Part shown: positions 9,776-21,487 of the stretch, piece by piece
How positions within the stretch are numbered: position 1 is the first letter of the stretch
How the letters are laid out: each line of letters begins with the position of its first letter
Origin: Promerops cafer
Taxonomy: Eukaryota > Chordata > Aves > Passeriformes > Nectariniidae
Assembly (NCBI GenBank): GCA_013398275.1
Contig: VZSE01014931.1
Span: forward strand, 434,001 to 498,000
Length of the DNA stretch: 64,000 bases
Direction of reading: 5' to 3'
The notes under the pieces: generated by a model
The model's input: only the letters and a program-made list of their open reading frames with translations
What the model was told of the DNA's origin: nothing
Database searches by the model: none
Translations under genes and position numbers: made by a program

Positions 9776-12700
9776 CTAATTTGAGCCACTCTAGATCTGA
9801 CTTCCAGAAAAGTTTCTCTCTGTAGTTTCCATTTTAAATTGGAGGCCTTGGGCAAAATTAAGACGATAACTCACACAGCTACTTCCTTAGGACCTGCAGG
9901 GACTCTTGCTTTAACCAGTTTGCTGCTCCTCCCATCTCTTTTGTTTCATTTAACCACACCTTTCCAGAGGGCTGGGAAAGGCCACGGAGGTTTTCACTGC
10001 GCATTGCCTGATGGCATTGGATGCTGAGGCCAGCTGAAGTTTTTTGTACTACTTCCGACAACTTGCATTTGAACTTGCCAAGCACTGCTGGCTCTGTCTC
10101 AGAGTTTGAAAACTCACGACATTGCAGGGGAAGGTGATTTACAAGTAAGTGACAGATGCAGTTGGGCAATCCAATTGTCTTGGCTCACAGACTTGGACTC
10201 TCATTCCAGAACCTTCTTTCATGGCAGGTGACGCTTGTTGATCCGCGAGACTAGTTTTTCACTTCTTATTCTTGATGTGAGGCAATGAGATGTGAATATG
10301 AAAGTAAATATTGGCTACACTGAGAAAAACTTGACCTTTCTGTTCTTATCAGTTGCAAGTTGATTCTGAGATTGCTGTCTCTTTTTGTTTTTTTTTTAAA
10401 CTTCTGGCACTTTCAGTATCCTGAAGGAAATACTTTATTAGAAAGATTCAGGTCTTGGATGCCTTGTGGCACCTGCTGACCAGCAACAAAGCATACAGCA
10501 AATTAAAAACTGAGAGGATTCCCCCAGGGGGGGAAAGAGATGGAACCACTGGGATTTTTTTAAACTGCTTTGGGGTCTGCATGCTTTTTCAATGTCTGGA
10601 CTGTAAATGATTCTTATAGCTCTACGTCTTCAGGCCCTGCTGTCTGTCATATGTAATGCACATCATACACTGTTGGTAAGCAAACAGCTTCAGTTAATAT
10701 AGGGAGCTCCCACAGACTTTTCCTGCTAAACCCATAGCTTCAAGACTCAGGACTGCTCAGCTGAAAGCCCAGATGTTTCATAGGTGAGAGGAAGATTTCT
10801 ACTGTGTCTGCTGTGGGAGGTTGGAGATATAAGAGCTCCCAGCAGTTATTCAGAGTTTGTGCAGCAGAGCTCCTGTGCACTCCTTATCTGTTCCAGTGCA
10901 AAGTCAGGCAGCTTAAACAAAGCTTTTGCTGTGCAGGATTTGGACCAGGGAAACACCAATGAGCAGTTCCCATGTCCCAGCTGGGGACTGTATCCCCTGC
11001 TAACAAAAAACCCAGAGCTAAACCTGATAAGTTTAACCACTCTACTGGCTTTCATAGTGGATATTTGCACCTTCTCTATTTGCACTTTCTCTACCACCTT
11101 ATGTTCTCTTCACATTTGGTCAAAACTAAACCCACCACTGTCAACTTCATGGTGCAGGGTAACAGAAGAGTGGAATTAATGGAGAGATAAACTGAAGGCT
11201 TGCCACAGGCTTATGTGTTTCCTTCAGCTTCATGACTCAGTGAATAAAGAGTTGGAAAATAATTCAATGCAGTTCAGAGTTTGCCCATCCAAACAGACAG
11301 AAGACCCAATAGGATAGATAACTGCACTGGGAGATATCAAAGGAAGATATTTCCATAACAGGCTCTACTACCTCTCTTGAATCACGAGTCATTGTAAATT
11401 TCCCCCTATCCCATCTTGTCTTATGGACATGGGAAAATGATTTTCACTACACGAAAAATGTGCAGCATGACAAGTTTTGTATTTCAGTGGTGAATGAAAG
11501 GTAATGCTATTATAAGCAGTCATAATAGTAAAAATTAGTATTTTTATTCTGAGTGAAGAATAATTTTTTCTCAGCAGGGGGCAAGTCAGCCAGGCTAAAT
11601 TCAATTTCTCCTGAGGGATTCCAGGAAATTGCCTCAAATTCCTTCACTCTTGCTTCCATTTTTGTACTGTGCACTACTTAGGAAGTACACATACAAAATT
11701 GCACCCATGCCTGTATTTTTAACCCTCAGACTAAGAGGATGGCACACCATATTTAGATATTAAAGCAGTCTTTACATGTTATTTTGCTGCCTGCTCTCCC
11801 TCTGGGTGTGCTCTCTAGCTTCTCCACCCCTTTCTTTACAGCTCCTATGCACACATTGCTCAGTTCTGGCTAGTTCACGGCCTCCCTCTTTCCATCCCAG
11901 CTTTCATGGTGAATTTTTTAATGGTTGAAGCACTGTAGCACTGCCAGTCCATCAATTAGTAAAATGCTCCCATGGCTCTGCCTATAAGCTCTCTTAGTAA
12001 TGTTTTGCTTATTGCAAATCTGCTCCCTGCTGTCTTAGGCACCTGGCTGCCTTTTCCTCATGGCTACAATTGGGATGCATCGGAGATCAGGAGCAAATCT
12101 TCACTCCACTTTGGCTACAGCCAGCCTCCAACCCGAGGGTGAAGAGGACACAAGGGGAAATGAGAGATATGGCCTAGGCAAGAGTTTATGTGTATGTGTA
12201 CAATGCTCTTTGGAAGATGGTACCAAGTCTACCAACTTTAAAGCTGCTCTCACTGGGGAACATCACTGGGAATGTTGTTGTGATTTGATCCAGGTATTTG
12301 AGAAAGGAGAGTAGTGCTATTATTTTTGAGCCACAACTAATCTATCAATAAAACAGAGATTGGAAACTTCAGGGAAGAACAACTCTCATTCATTTAGGCA
12401 CAACTAAGGGCCTGAAATGGAGCAACTTCAAACATGTCATCTTAAAATAAAACATCTTAAAACAGAAAAAAACACATATAAATAAACCTCTAACCAGTAC
12501 CAAGATTTTCCAGGAAGTGTATGGGCAAGTATAAAGAAATTACTTTTTTGGGATGTGCTTCTAGTCTCCAGAGATTGACAGTTTATGGACTACCTGCATC
12601 AGTCATTGCTCAGCCCACTGAACAGATACTCTATATTATTTAGCTGCACTTGAAGAATTTGTCTAATTGCTTTCATGGTGGCTTTTCTGCCCAACATAGA

Positions 12701-13784
12701 ATAAGATCCTCCCTCTATAACATCACACTTCTCAGTTTATTTGCTGTGGCTAGTTGACAAATTCTGGGTGTCTCAGCAGCCTTGGGGAATAGACAAAACC
12801 AGAAAGGATTGTTTTGCTTTGGTGAAATATAAGCCTGATTAGCATTCTGAGAAGCCAGGTCAGGGTTTTGTTGGGTTTGTTTTGTTGTTTTGATTTTTTT
12901 TTTTGGTTTTTTTTGTATTATCCCCGTCCTCTGTTACATGTACCAGATACCTCTGGGGATGTTGCTGGACAAGGTTCTATTCTTTCCCTGGGCTATTGAC
13001 TACATGCCAAATAAGATTGCTCTCCAATCGAACACTTCTGAAGATTTAGGCACTGTCTCTATCACAATTGGTGGTGTCTAGTAAAACAACTCAGTTCATT
13101 TGCTACACCTTGCCTGGGTCACTGGGGAAGTTAACTGTGTGGGACTGTTAACACCCCATAAAGATACTTTCTTAGCTTTAAAGCACACAGCTCTGAAACG
13201 TCAGCAGCACCATGGTGATGGGCTGTCTAAAGGCTGCTGTTGTGAGCATAGTGTGCTGCTGACCCCGTGCAAAACTAAACAAAGTGACTGTGCCTGGAAA
13301 GCTGCAGGGCAGGGCTGCAAATCTCTTGTGCAGGCATGAGGAGCACAGTTCCTATGGCCTAGAAAAACCACAGGCATGCTAGCTACACCTGTACCTACCA
13401 AGAACAGCAAGCTAAGCTGATGACCTCCTAAATTTGATGTCCTGATCTATCAAGTTTTATGTCAGCAAAGATGATTATTTGGATAATAACGGGACCTCTA
13501 GAAACTGAATAATTCTCTGACTATTGTGGGATGATACTCTTCCATCTTATTTTTCAATAAATATCTGGCTTTGGTTGTCCAGTATAGAGTGGAGGTTTGT
13601 GGGTTTGTTCTGTGAGTAACATAACTTGATTGAGTGCAGTGGAGCTTGGCTGAATTAAGCAATGTGAACATCGGTTCCAAGACCATGAGAACTGAAAGTT
13701 AGAAGGTCACTGTGTCTCCAAAGATATCTGACAAATGCATGCTTAACTCTGCATATTACCAAACTGTCCTTATACCAAAAGCCA
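9776..13784. other. Unique sequence, no gene seen
   Basis: No gene recognised. Minor items: a 15-bp tandem duplication ATTTGCACCTTCTCT / ATTTGCACTTTCTCT (11063-11077, 11078-11092), and a T/G-rich low-complexity run at about 12864-12917. The block at 10130-10260 has some enhancer-like words (GGGCAATCCAATTGTC) but no firm call is possible. Frames up to 131 codons (10784-11179) show no family pattern. Confidence 0.5.
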
Positions 13785-14022
13785 TGGTACAGCATAAGCT
13801 TCAGATTGGATTGGATATTACGAAAAATTTCTTCACAGAAAAGACCATCTATTATTGGAACAGGCTGTCTGGGCAAGTGCAAGAATCACCATCCTTAGAG
13901 GTATTTAAAATCATGTAGATGTGACACTTGGGACATAGTTTTTTTGGTGGACTAGGCAGTGCTGAGTTAGTGGTTGGACTTTATGAATCAGAGGCCTTTT
14001 GCAAACTGAATAATTCTGTGAT
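13785..14022 (+). mobile_element. CR1 LINE ORF2 tail and 3' end
   Basis: The plus-strand translation across 13800-13918 carries the decayed C-terminal tail of the CR1 reverse transcriptase ORF, including the hallmark pattern 'I-K-N-F-F-T-E ... W-N-R-L ... E-S-P-S-L-E-V-F-K'. It is followed by the 3' UTR words 'GACACTTGGGACATAG', 'GGTGGACTAGGCAGTG' and 'GGTTGGACTTTATGA', and ends with the 'AATTCTGTGATCA' terminal repeat-like unit. Orientation is plus. The copy is truncated at its 5' end and mutated, so it is not functional. Confidence 0.9.
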
Positions 14023-15769
14023 CATCCTGATCACTAAACCAATTAAGTTTTGGTCAAGCATGTAAAGTTCATTGAGGTGAGAACTGTCACTGCTGTGTTT
14101 AGCCTAATAGAGACAGTCAGTCATGAAAATGGGGGCCATGTTCCCTCCATTCTTTCCAAACTCATACATTGAAATGGTATGTTTCTGGGAGTGACAAGAA
14201 GCCTCCATTCATGCAGTTTGGAAGTCACTCACTCTGTACTGGACACTTTTGCTGGTCTCTAGAAGATACTCCTTCTGTGGACACTATTGCTGGTTGGAGA
14301 GGGTTTCTTTTTCATTCCTATCCTGACTAGAAGACTGCTGGCCAAGAGCCTTCACCTAAGCTGTGTTACCAGCAGCAGAATAATGGACCCCAAATATGTA
14401 GGAAGCAGAGGAAAGAGAGCACAGGAGTTTTAGGTACTCACTTTTTTTCCCCCTTAGTCTAATATAAACAATACATTAGAGTGTGTTCCTGTCTCAAACA
14501 TTTGCTGTCAGTTGCTCTTACATGACAAATTATGACTTTGTCCTGTCTGTGCTACATTAACAATCTTTTCCTTTAATTCCTTTCCTTCCTGCCAATGAAC
14601 ACCAGGGAAAATAGACTCCAAAATGTTAATAGATGTTGTAAAACCAAATACAGCCACCTTCTTGTTGTTCTGTTTATAATGACAAAAATTATCAGATTTT
14701 AATCACGAGAGAGATTTATTGGGATAGATTCTCCATTGGTAAGGGCAGAGACTCTCTGGAGCCTATCATGTAGGGAGGGAGCAGTCTCCACCACCACAAG
14801 AGCATGGTCTGACAAATATGGTGAGAATGGTTATGATCAGAAGGAAAGAACTATGAAAGAAAGGACTATGGTCTAGTGATGTTCCCTGCAGCCTCATTAT
14901 GCATAGCACTACATAGTGCTTCACTGTATTTCTCTCTTTATTCCTATTCTTTTGTTTTCCTTTCCTTCTACTGCTTCCTTGCTGTTCAGTCTGAGTCTGG
15001 CCAGCTCTGAAAATGGAGTTATTTCCTGGGCCGAAGCCATGTCAGCAGCAAACTGTCCTTGTAATAGGAGAGAGCCGGTGGGAAGGAGCAAGAGTGAGGA
15101 AGCCAGATGTTGTCTCAAGCCAGTGACATGAGCCAATATCCACTGGCTGAGAGTGTGAGCTGTCCATGTGTCCTGCCTGCAGCATCAGGCAGAAGCTTCT
15201 GTTGTCTTCCGCCCCCGTGGGCGTGCTTGCCACAGCTGTCACAAATCCAGCGCAAATCTTAACGCACACCACGGCAGAGCGGCTGTTCCAGACCAAGCTG
15301 CCTCTTCTGTGTCTCCCCCAGGGGCTGATTTGGGGGTGTATATCCTCAGCTTCACTCTACACCAGCTGTGGGTTTGTCCCTCAAGGACAGATACCAATAA
15401 ATGTGGAAGTCTGGTTCTTTTCCTGCCGGGGGAGATGAAAATGGACTCAGTGCATGGAAACCATCTGGGATGAGAGCAGAGTTGGCCCAAACAGCTCTGG
15501 CTTAAAAGAGCCAGCAACATGGAGAGAAAGTGGTGGGAGGGAGAAGAAGAAGGGAGAAGGACTGGAGAGGGGAGATAGTTGTGTAAATAGAAGAGTGAGG
15601 AACGAACATCAGCTCAGTCTCCTTTTTCTGACTGATTTTCACAACAAGGTATCATGGCCTTCACTGACCTCAGCTCTTATCAGCCTGGTGTTGATGTGAC
15701 CTTATTGCTCCCCTGGTTTAAAACATTTTTATTCTATCAGTGGCCCATTCCTTCTCCCCACCCCCATCT
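14023..15769. other. Unique sequence, no gene seen
   Basis: No gene recognised. A near-duplicate phrase 'GGACACTTTTGCTGG' / 'GGACACTATTGCTGG' occurs at about 14240 and 14279. The part 15150-15430 is a little richer in CpG and keeps frames open on both strands (90, 101, 93 codons), but no domain is visible. A purine-rich run lies at 15533-15575. Confidence 0.45.
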
Positions 15770-15870
15770 CATTTTTCCTTTTACAGCCTGTTAATGAGCA
15801 AAGTGCTTATGCAAATGAGAGGCAGAAACAATCGCTTTGAATAAAGAAGGAAATTGTCAGGGTAGAGACA
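15770..15870. promoter_or_regulatory. Candidate enhancer-like block with octamer motif
   Basis: Contains GCTTATGCAAATGAG (perfect POU octamer ATGCAAAT), AAACAATCGCTTTGAA (SOX/TCF-like), and CCTGTTAATGAGC (TAAT core) within about 80 bp. Such clustering is common in vertebrate enhancers. Evidence is motif content only. Confidence 0.25.
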
Positions 15871-16692
15871 GAATCCAACTTCACTCTAATGAGTGCCTCT
15901 CTACCTTGGCTCTCATGTCGACCCTCTTGCTTTTCACTACACCTGAAAACACAATGTTATTTTTTAACTTTTGTGCCATAATATAAACACTGATACCTGT
16001 CTTTTTGGTAACACCATTTCACATGCCCATAGAACTGTAGGAGCATTAGCACCAATTTTCATTTTCTTGCTGTACAAAGATAAGCCAAAGGGGACGAGGG
16101 TTTCATCTCTCCCTAGCTTGCTATCTCTATGCAAATTTTGTGTCCATTTTTAATTGTTCATTTAGGAAAGTGATTTTATGTTGTTTTACCAGCCACCCTT
16201 AGTGTGGATGTGGTCACACTAATGTAAAAGTGCTGGAAAGCTGTGCTGCTTAGTCAAACTGGACTATTACTTGTACACAAATAGAAATGAGGGTGCCTTA
16301 AGGGACTGTTCTGAGTTTTTTTTCCAGCATTAAAGCAATGTATATTCTAATGTGAACAAATATTTAGAAATGTCAGAGCTGCTCTGGAAAGTATTGTGCT
16401 ATTTCAGTAGAGAAAATCCTCAAGGATATTTCCTATAAGCTTTGTAGGATATGGATGCGAATCCTTTAAGGAAGCTTTTCTTTTGACCAAGATGTAAACT
16501 AGCTCCTGAACTTAAATGTGATTTTAGTCAATACTTGGGTAGAAAAAGGGGCAGGTAGAAATAGCAAGATGTTTGCATGAAGCTGAGAAGAGCTAGCAGA
16601 AAACAGGGTGCTGTTTAGGTAAATCAAGGCCCATTTGTTTTCATTTGACTCCAGGAGTTAGCCAGATAACTCACAGCATGGGTACAGGGACA
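15871..16692. other. Unique sequence, no gene seen
   Basis: No frame, RNA gene or repeat family recognised. Ordinary AT-rich non-coding sequence leading to the microsatellite. Confidence 0.5.
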
Positions 16693-16826
<134 letters not shown>

Positions 16827-17131
16827 AACAATAAGGTCTCTCAAGCACCTCCAGACTGTGCAGAGGACAGAAACTGAAGCTGGAAGGTAAGAGCAGGCTT
16901 TACTTCAGATCAAGAGAGAAGTCTATGTCATGAAGGTTGTAGTCTGGAGACCAAACTTGAGGCAACTTCTTTGACACTTTCCCATCCAGCGTCTCAACAG
17001 CAAAATCTGGGATAAACCAATGCAGCTTTTGTATGAGGGCTCGTGAAAGAAAATTTAATGGCTGTCATGTAGTTCCTATTCCTATCTTTCCTGTCCTCTA
17101 GCATCCAGCATAGAACTATATGTAGGTATAA
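16827..17131. other. Unique sequence, no gene seen
   Basis: No coding, RNA or repeat feature recognised. Confidence 0.5.
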
Positions 17132-17159
17132 CTTTTATACCTATACATGGGTATAAAAG
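17132..17159 (+). promoter_or_regulatory. TATA-box-like motif inside a hairpin
   Basis: GGGTATAAAAGGG (around 17149-17161) is a near-ideal TATA box on the plus strand. It also forms the right arm of a perfect 10-bp inverted repeat (CTTTTATACC at 17132-17141, GGTATAAAAG at 17150-17159). No downstream gene or LTR structure was recognised, so whether it drives transcription is unknown. Confidence 0.3.
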
Positions 17160-17979
17160 GGCAGAAGTAATGACTTGGGGTTCATTCAGAGGTTCACACT
17201 TGCCCAAAGATTCTTATTGCCATCACTTGAATTTTGTTTTGTTTTCTCATATAAAAATGTTTCTCATTCTTCCGGGATGGATGATACCCAAAAGGTCTGT
17301 GAAACTAAACTTCTACCTGTCTGGCTTTTTCCACAAAACAGTTCAGAACTTAATAACATGTTTCAGACTTGTGCTCTTCTGTCAAACTGGGTTGAAACTG
17401 GCCAGCTGACTCAATGGCTGTTAGAACAGACTTACAGACATACAGCATGATCACGTAATCCAAAGAAATCAGGATACATTAAACAGAAGTAGGTGCTGTT
17501 TGCAGGTGAGCAGGATAATTTTTCATCAGTCACCTCTTCTGGTGTGAAATCCCTTGGGATTTTTGGGATGGCATTAAGGACAGAGGTTGTGCTGGTGGGA
17601 CACACAAGAGTCTAGAGTATACACTGAGGATCTACCTTGAAGTCCTCATTGCCCAGGACAGCATGGCCTCACAATGGTGAGTGTTTACCACTGGAAGGTA
17701 GGGTGATGCAGACCTGGAAGGTAGGGTTTGTTTAATTAATTCATGTATGGGAGCAGTAGTTTTAGGGCTAAGCTGTTTCATCCTGTTGTTCCCTACCAGG
17801 CTACATACATTTGGTGTTTGGAGACTGTTCACCCCTGTGTTGTCCAGCTGATTTTACATGTCTCCACTGGTGGCTAGGATTTTAAACATTTTCCTTTGGC
17901 CAACTTAATGAGGCTGCTGAAAAGGGTTGGTTAAGCTTCTGATAAGCCTCTTGATTTTTATTTTTGTTTTCCAAGCCTT
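17160..17979. other. Unique sequence, no gene seen
   Basis: No gene recognised. A short word TGGAAGGTAGGG repeats near 17692 and 17715. Frames of up to 91 codons lack protein-like pattern. Confidence 0.5.
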
Positions 17980-18140
17980 ATGTGAATCAGCCCTTTTGAA
18001 TTCAGCCACTGGCACCTGGAAAGAGGCCACCAGCACTCGGGGGCCGACAACATTATTAATGCAAGTCATTATTTGTGCAAAAACGCTCCTGGCTCATATG
18101 AAGCGTGTGGGTTCCCACTGTTTCAAAGGAGATGGAAATA
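17980..18140. promoter_or_regulatory. Candidate conserved non-coding element
   Basis: Contains GACAACATTATTAATGCAAG and TCATTATTTGTGCAAAAACG next to CTGGCACCTGGAAAG and CTCATATGAAGCG. TAAT, C/EBP/POU-like and E-box-like words are closely packed and the sequence is free of repeats. The style is that of a conserved enhancer. The 108-codon plus frame over it (17927-18253) has no recognisable family. Confidence 0.28.
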
Positions 18141-18689
18141 CCTGCTATGTGCAGATAACCCAGCCCCTCCGCCTGTTCCCAACCATCAACACCCACCACT
18201 CAAACCAGGCCCTCTCCAGCAGCCCTCTTGATGAGCACTGTGTATTTGCTTAAGGGTCCCTTTGTGAAGCTCCTGAGGTTTTGCAGCAGTGTCAGGCTAA
18301 CAGTGTGTAGTATAATTTAGAGACGTATGGGAAGTTACTCATCTGAGTTGAATGAGTAAGAATTCCTCGGATTTGGGAGGATGGGGAGGAGAGGTGAAAC
18401 AATAGCCAAAAAAGGGGAAAGAGTTTTTTTTTAAAAAAGAAAATAACACCCTGATCCATCTTGAAACAGTTTTTTGGTTTGTTTTCATTTATTTGATGTT
18501 TTTAGAATTGTTCTCCCTCTTAACAATGTGCAGATGTCTTTATCTGCGTAGACCCATTCTATAAACAACAAAATAAAGTTTTGAAGGTAAAAATAATTAC
18601 AGTCAGGGAGGTTAGCAAACCTGAATACAGTTCAGGTTTGTCAAAGTGGAACCATTACAAACTAACCAGATACTTTCCTTGAGGAGTAG
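18141..18689. other. Unique sequence, no gene seen
   Basis: No gene recognised. Poly-T/A-rich run near 18425-18445. Ends where the LINE remnant begins. Confidence 0.5.
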
Positions 18690-19640
18690 AACCAGCTTTC
18701 TAGAGATAAAAAAACCTGTGTCAAATCTAATTTATTTTGGACTTTAGAAAGGTGATACCTAAATGGAAAGGTGATACCCTACATTGGAAATTACTTCCTC
18801 AATCTGGAGAAGACAGGGATTAGGAATAAACTTGCAAAAAAGGAGTGTGATGATGTAATTAGCTAATGAAACAAAACTAAGACACTCTGAAGACAAAAGT
18901 GAGATTGTGAAGGAAGCTTTGAGTGACCTTGAAGGTAATAGAAACAGAATGAAATTGTACAGTGCACAGTAAAAGGTTACATTCTTGGGATTAACATGAG
19001 ATTTTCTCCTATGAGCCAGAATAAATAAATTCATAAATTCCATGAATTGCAAATGACAGCAGGGGAAAGGACCAAGCTGTTATTAATCTTGTGATCAGCT
19101 AGTACACCTGTGGGTCACCTCTGGGATGACGGTGAGAAACAAACAAATGCAATCTTAGGATGAGTATTTCTGAGACAGACAGGGAATTTTTAATATCACT
19201 GTTTGAGGATTTTCTGAGGCATTATCTGGAACATCATCTTGAGCACCAGTCAGTCACGTGTCTGGCTGAGCTGCAGCAGGAGCAGAACAAGAAGGCTGCT
19301 ATAGACAGCTGTGGGGCCATCCAGGAGAATGGAGAACCCGTCATATGTGAGGAGACTATGAAGTGTTCTACTTGTCTAACAGAACAAAGGATGAGAAGTG
19401 ATACGATTATTCTCTATAAACACCTTAAGGGGATAAACGTCAAGGAGGAAGAAGAGCTGTTTAAGCTAAAAGACAATGTTGGCACAAGAGCAAATGGGTA
19501 TAAACTGGTCATGAATAAAAATAGGCAGAAAATTGGAGGAGAATGACTAACCACCAGAGGAAGCAGGCTCTAGAGCAGCCTAGACAACTGGTATGGGTGA
19601 AGCATACAATTACAGAGGTAGAGGGAGGCATGAACAGTGT
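18690..19640 (+). mobile_element. Ancient CR1/L3-like LINE remnant (ORF2 tail)
   Basis: A highly decayed non-LTR retrotransposon on the plus strand. Around 18730-18800 traces of the RT motif 'L-D-F-x-K' and 'LLPQSGEDRD' are readable. Around 19130-19210 the stretch 'AATGCAATCTTAGGATG' and 'GAGACAGACAGGGAATTTTT' matches the characteristic late ORF2 of the reptile/bird CR1-L3 group. The longest residual frame is 128 codons (19160-19546); its C-terminal part holds 'YKHLKGIN', 'LFKLKDNVGTRANGYKL', the family's tail signature. After 19546 the words 'CTAACCACCAGAGGA' and 'GAGCAGCCTAGACAAC' continue the tail out of frame. Stops and frameshifts mark it as dead. It differs in sequence from the younger CR1 tails elsewhere in the window. 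Confidence 0.8.
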
Positions 19641-21487
19641 CTGTGCCCCCCATTAGTGATGGGTGAGCACTCCCACAGCTTAAGACTGTGCTTGAGACTT
19701 CTTGTCTCTTGAGAGAGAGGGTATGAGACTTCTTCCTCTTTCCCTCTGCCCCTACCCCATTATGACTGACTCCTCTTGCTGCTGTGGAGGCAAATGCTGT
19801 ATCTGTGTTTAGGGTGTCATTTGACCAGGAGAAAAAAGTGTTTATCTATCATGGTGTGCACAATAAGAGAGGACTGGCTTCTGTACCCCGATACTATAAA
19901 GTTCCAAAGTCTTTTACTTCTCTAGGATGGGAACAAATATTTTTCTCTTAATTCTACATTGCCACTTTATTACAACAAAGGTGACAATGCATGACAAAAG
20001 CAGCTATGTTTTGGAGGGATGTATTTACTTCTGTACTTCTCCTTTACCCCCCCGTTTAACCTCTGAGCTGGATTTAATTTTTATTTTTTTTTTGGACAAT
20101 GGAAAGAACAACTGTGACATTTAATGGATCTCTTGAGAGAGTTGTAGCTTCTTCACAGGCAAAGAAGGATTAGGGGACAGGCGTGGTAAGTGAATTGTTC
20201 CTTATCATTTCCTGCTGACTCACTGGTCTCTGCATTATGCTTACAACATGGCTGAATCACCAGGGGAATCTAGGCAAGAATCCTCTAATCCCATTTATGA
20301 TAATTTGAATTAGGAAGAGAAGGAAAAAGATGAAAGAAAGACAAAGAGGAATTTAACTGTCATGGCAGATTCCAGGTGCATTTCTTGTGGTAGATAGTCC
20401 CAGGTAAGGTGAGTCAAGTGGATCAGAGAGGCATAGAACATACATCTTCATTTCAGTTTGAGAGACAGAGATCAAGATATTGCATGCTCATAAGCAGAAT
20501 ATTGCTGAACTCTTGAGAATTGCTTTGACTAGTTCAAGCTCTATCTATCACATCTGACATTCACTAACACATAAGATTTTTTCAGCTTTCATGTCTCTCA
20601 GTCTCCAGTCCCAACATTGCCACCACTACTGGCTGTGAGGTAAGACCCTGCTTGTGAACATCTGTTGTCTTTGTGGTAGTAAAGGAACAGTAGAAGAAGA
20701 GAAGGAGCAGGAAACTGCTCGAGCTTCAAGCTTTGAGTTTGAGGATTGTACTGATCAAGACCACAGAGTGGTGAAGTCAGCCCCTAAAGTTTAGACTCAG
20801 CCTAAGCTGTAATTGCTTATATGATCGTGGATGTATTCCAGTGCCCAAAGAAGATTTGAAAAGCAGACTAATATGATTATTTTTAAGCGCAAATACAGTA
20901 AAAGAGAGCAGATAAAAAGTACCAGTGTGCTGCTATTCTGTTTTACACTGTGACTGTAGTATATTTAGAATACAGCTCCAAGTATCAGTTTCCCTTACTA
21001 GTATGTATGAGCTCATCCAGGCCTTAGAAAGTCCTTTGATGAATTATTATATTTCCTCTGAAGACTTGAAGTAATCACTTGCCAACCCAGGCTGCATCTC
21101 TCCTTGGACAGTGTGGGTACAGTCATTAATAATGTAGAAAAAATCTTTGAAAAGTGCTGACAAACCTGATAATGGTGGTGCTGCTGGCTTGAAGAGGGAC
21201 TGGGGAAATAGCTATCTGAAGCATATGTGAGTTGGCTGAAGCCTACCTAATGTAGGGTAGGCTAATCTAATTTTAATCGAGATACGGCTGTAGCTCCTAC
21301 AGCTGTACCTGAATTAGACATGCATTTGCCAGCTCACATACTGCTGTCCTGTGGCTGCTGCAACACAGAGGTCGGGCCAGGCTGCAAAACCTCCAGGCTG
21401 CAAAACACGTGAAACTGCACGTGTTCAGCTCTGCTCTGCCATGCTCTGCTGCAGGAAGTGGACAGAATTCAATCCACTGGGCAGGTT
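19641..21487. other. Unique sequence, no gene seen
   Basis: No gene, RNA or repeat family recognised. Short frames only. The stretch ends at the target-site duplication of the next LTR. Confidence 0.5.
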
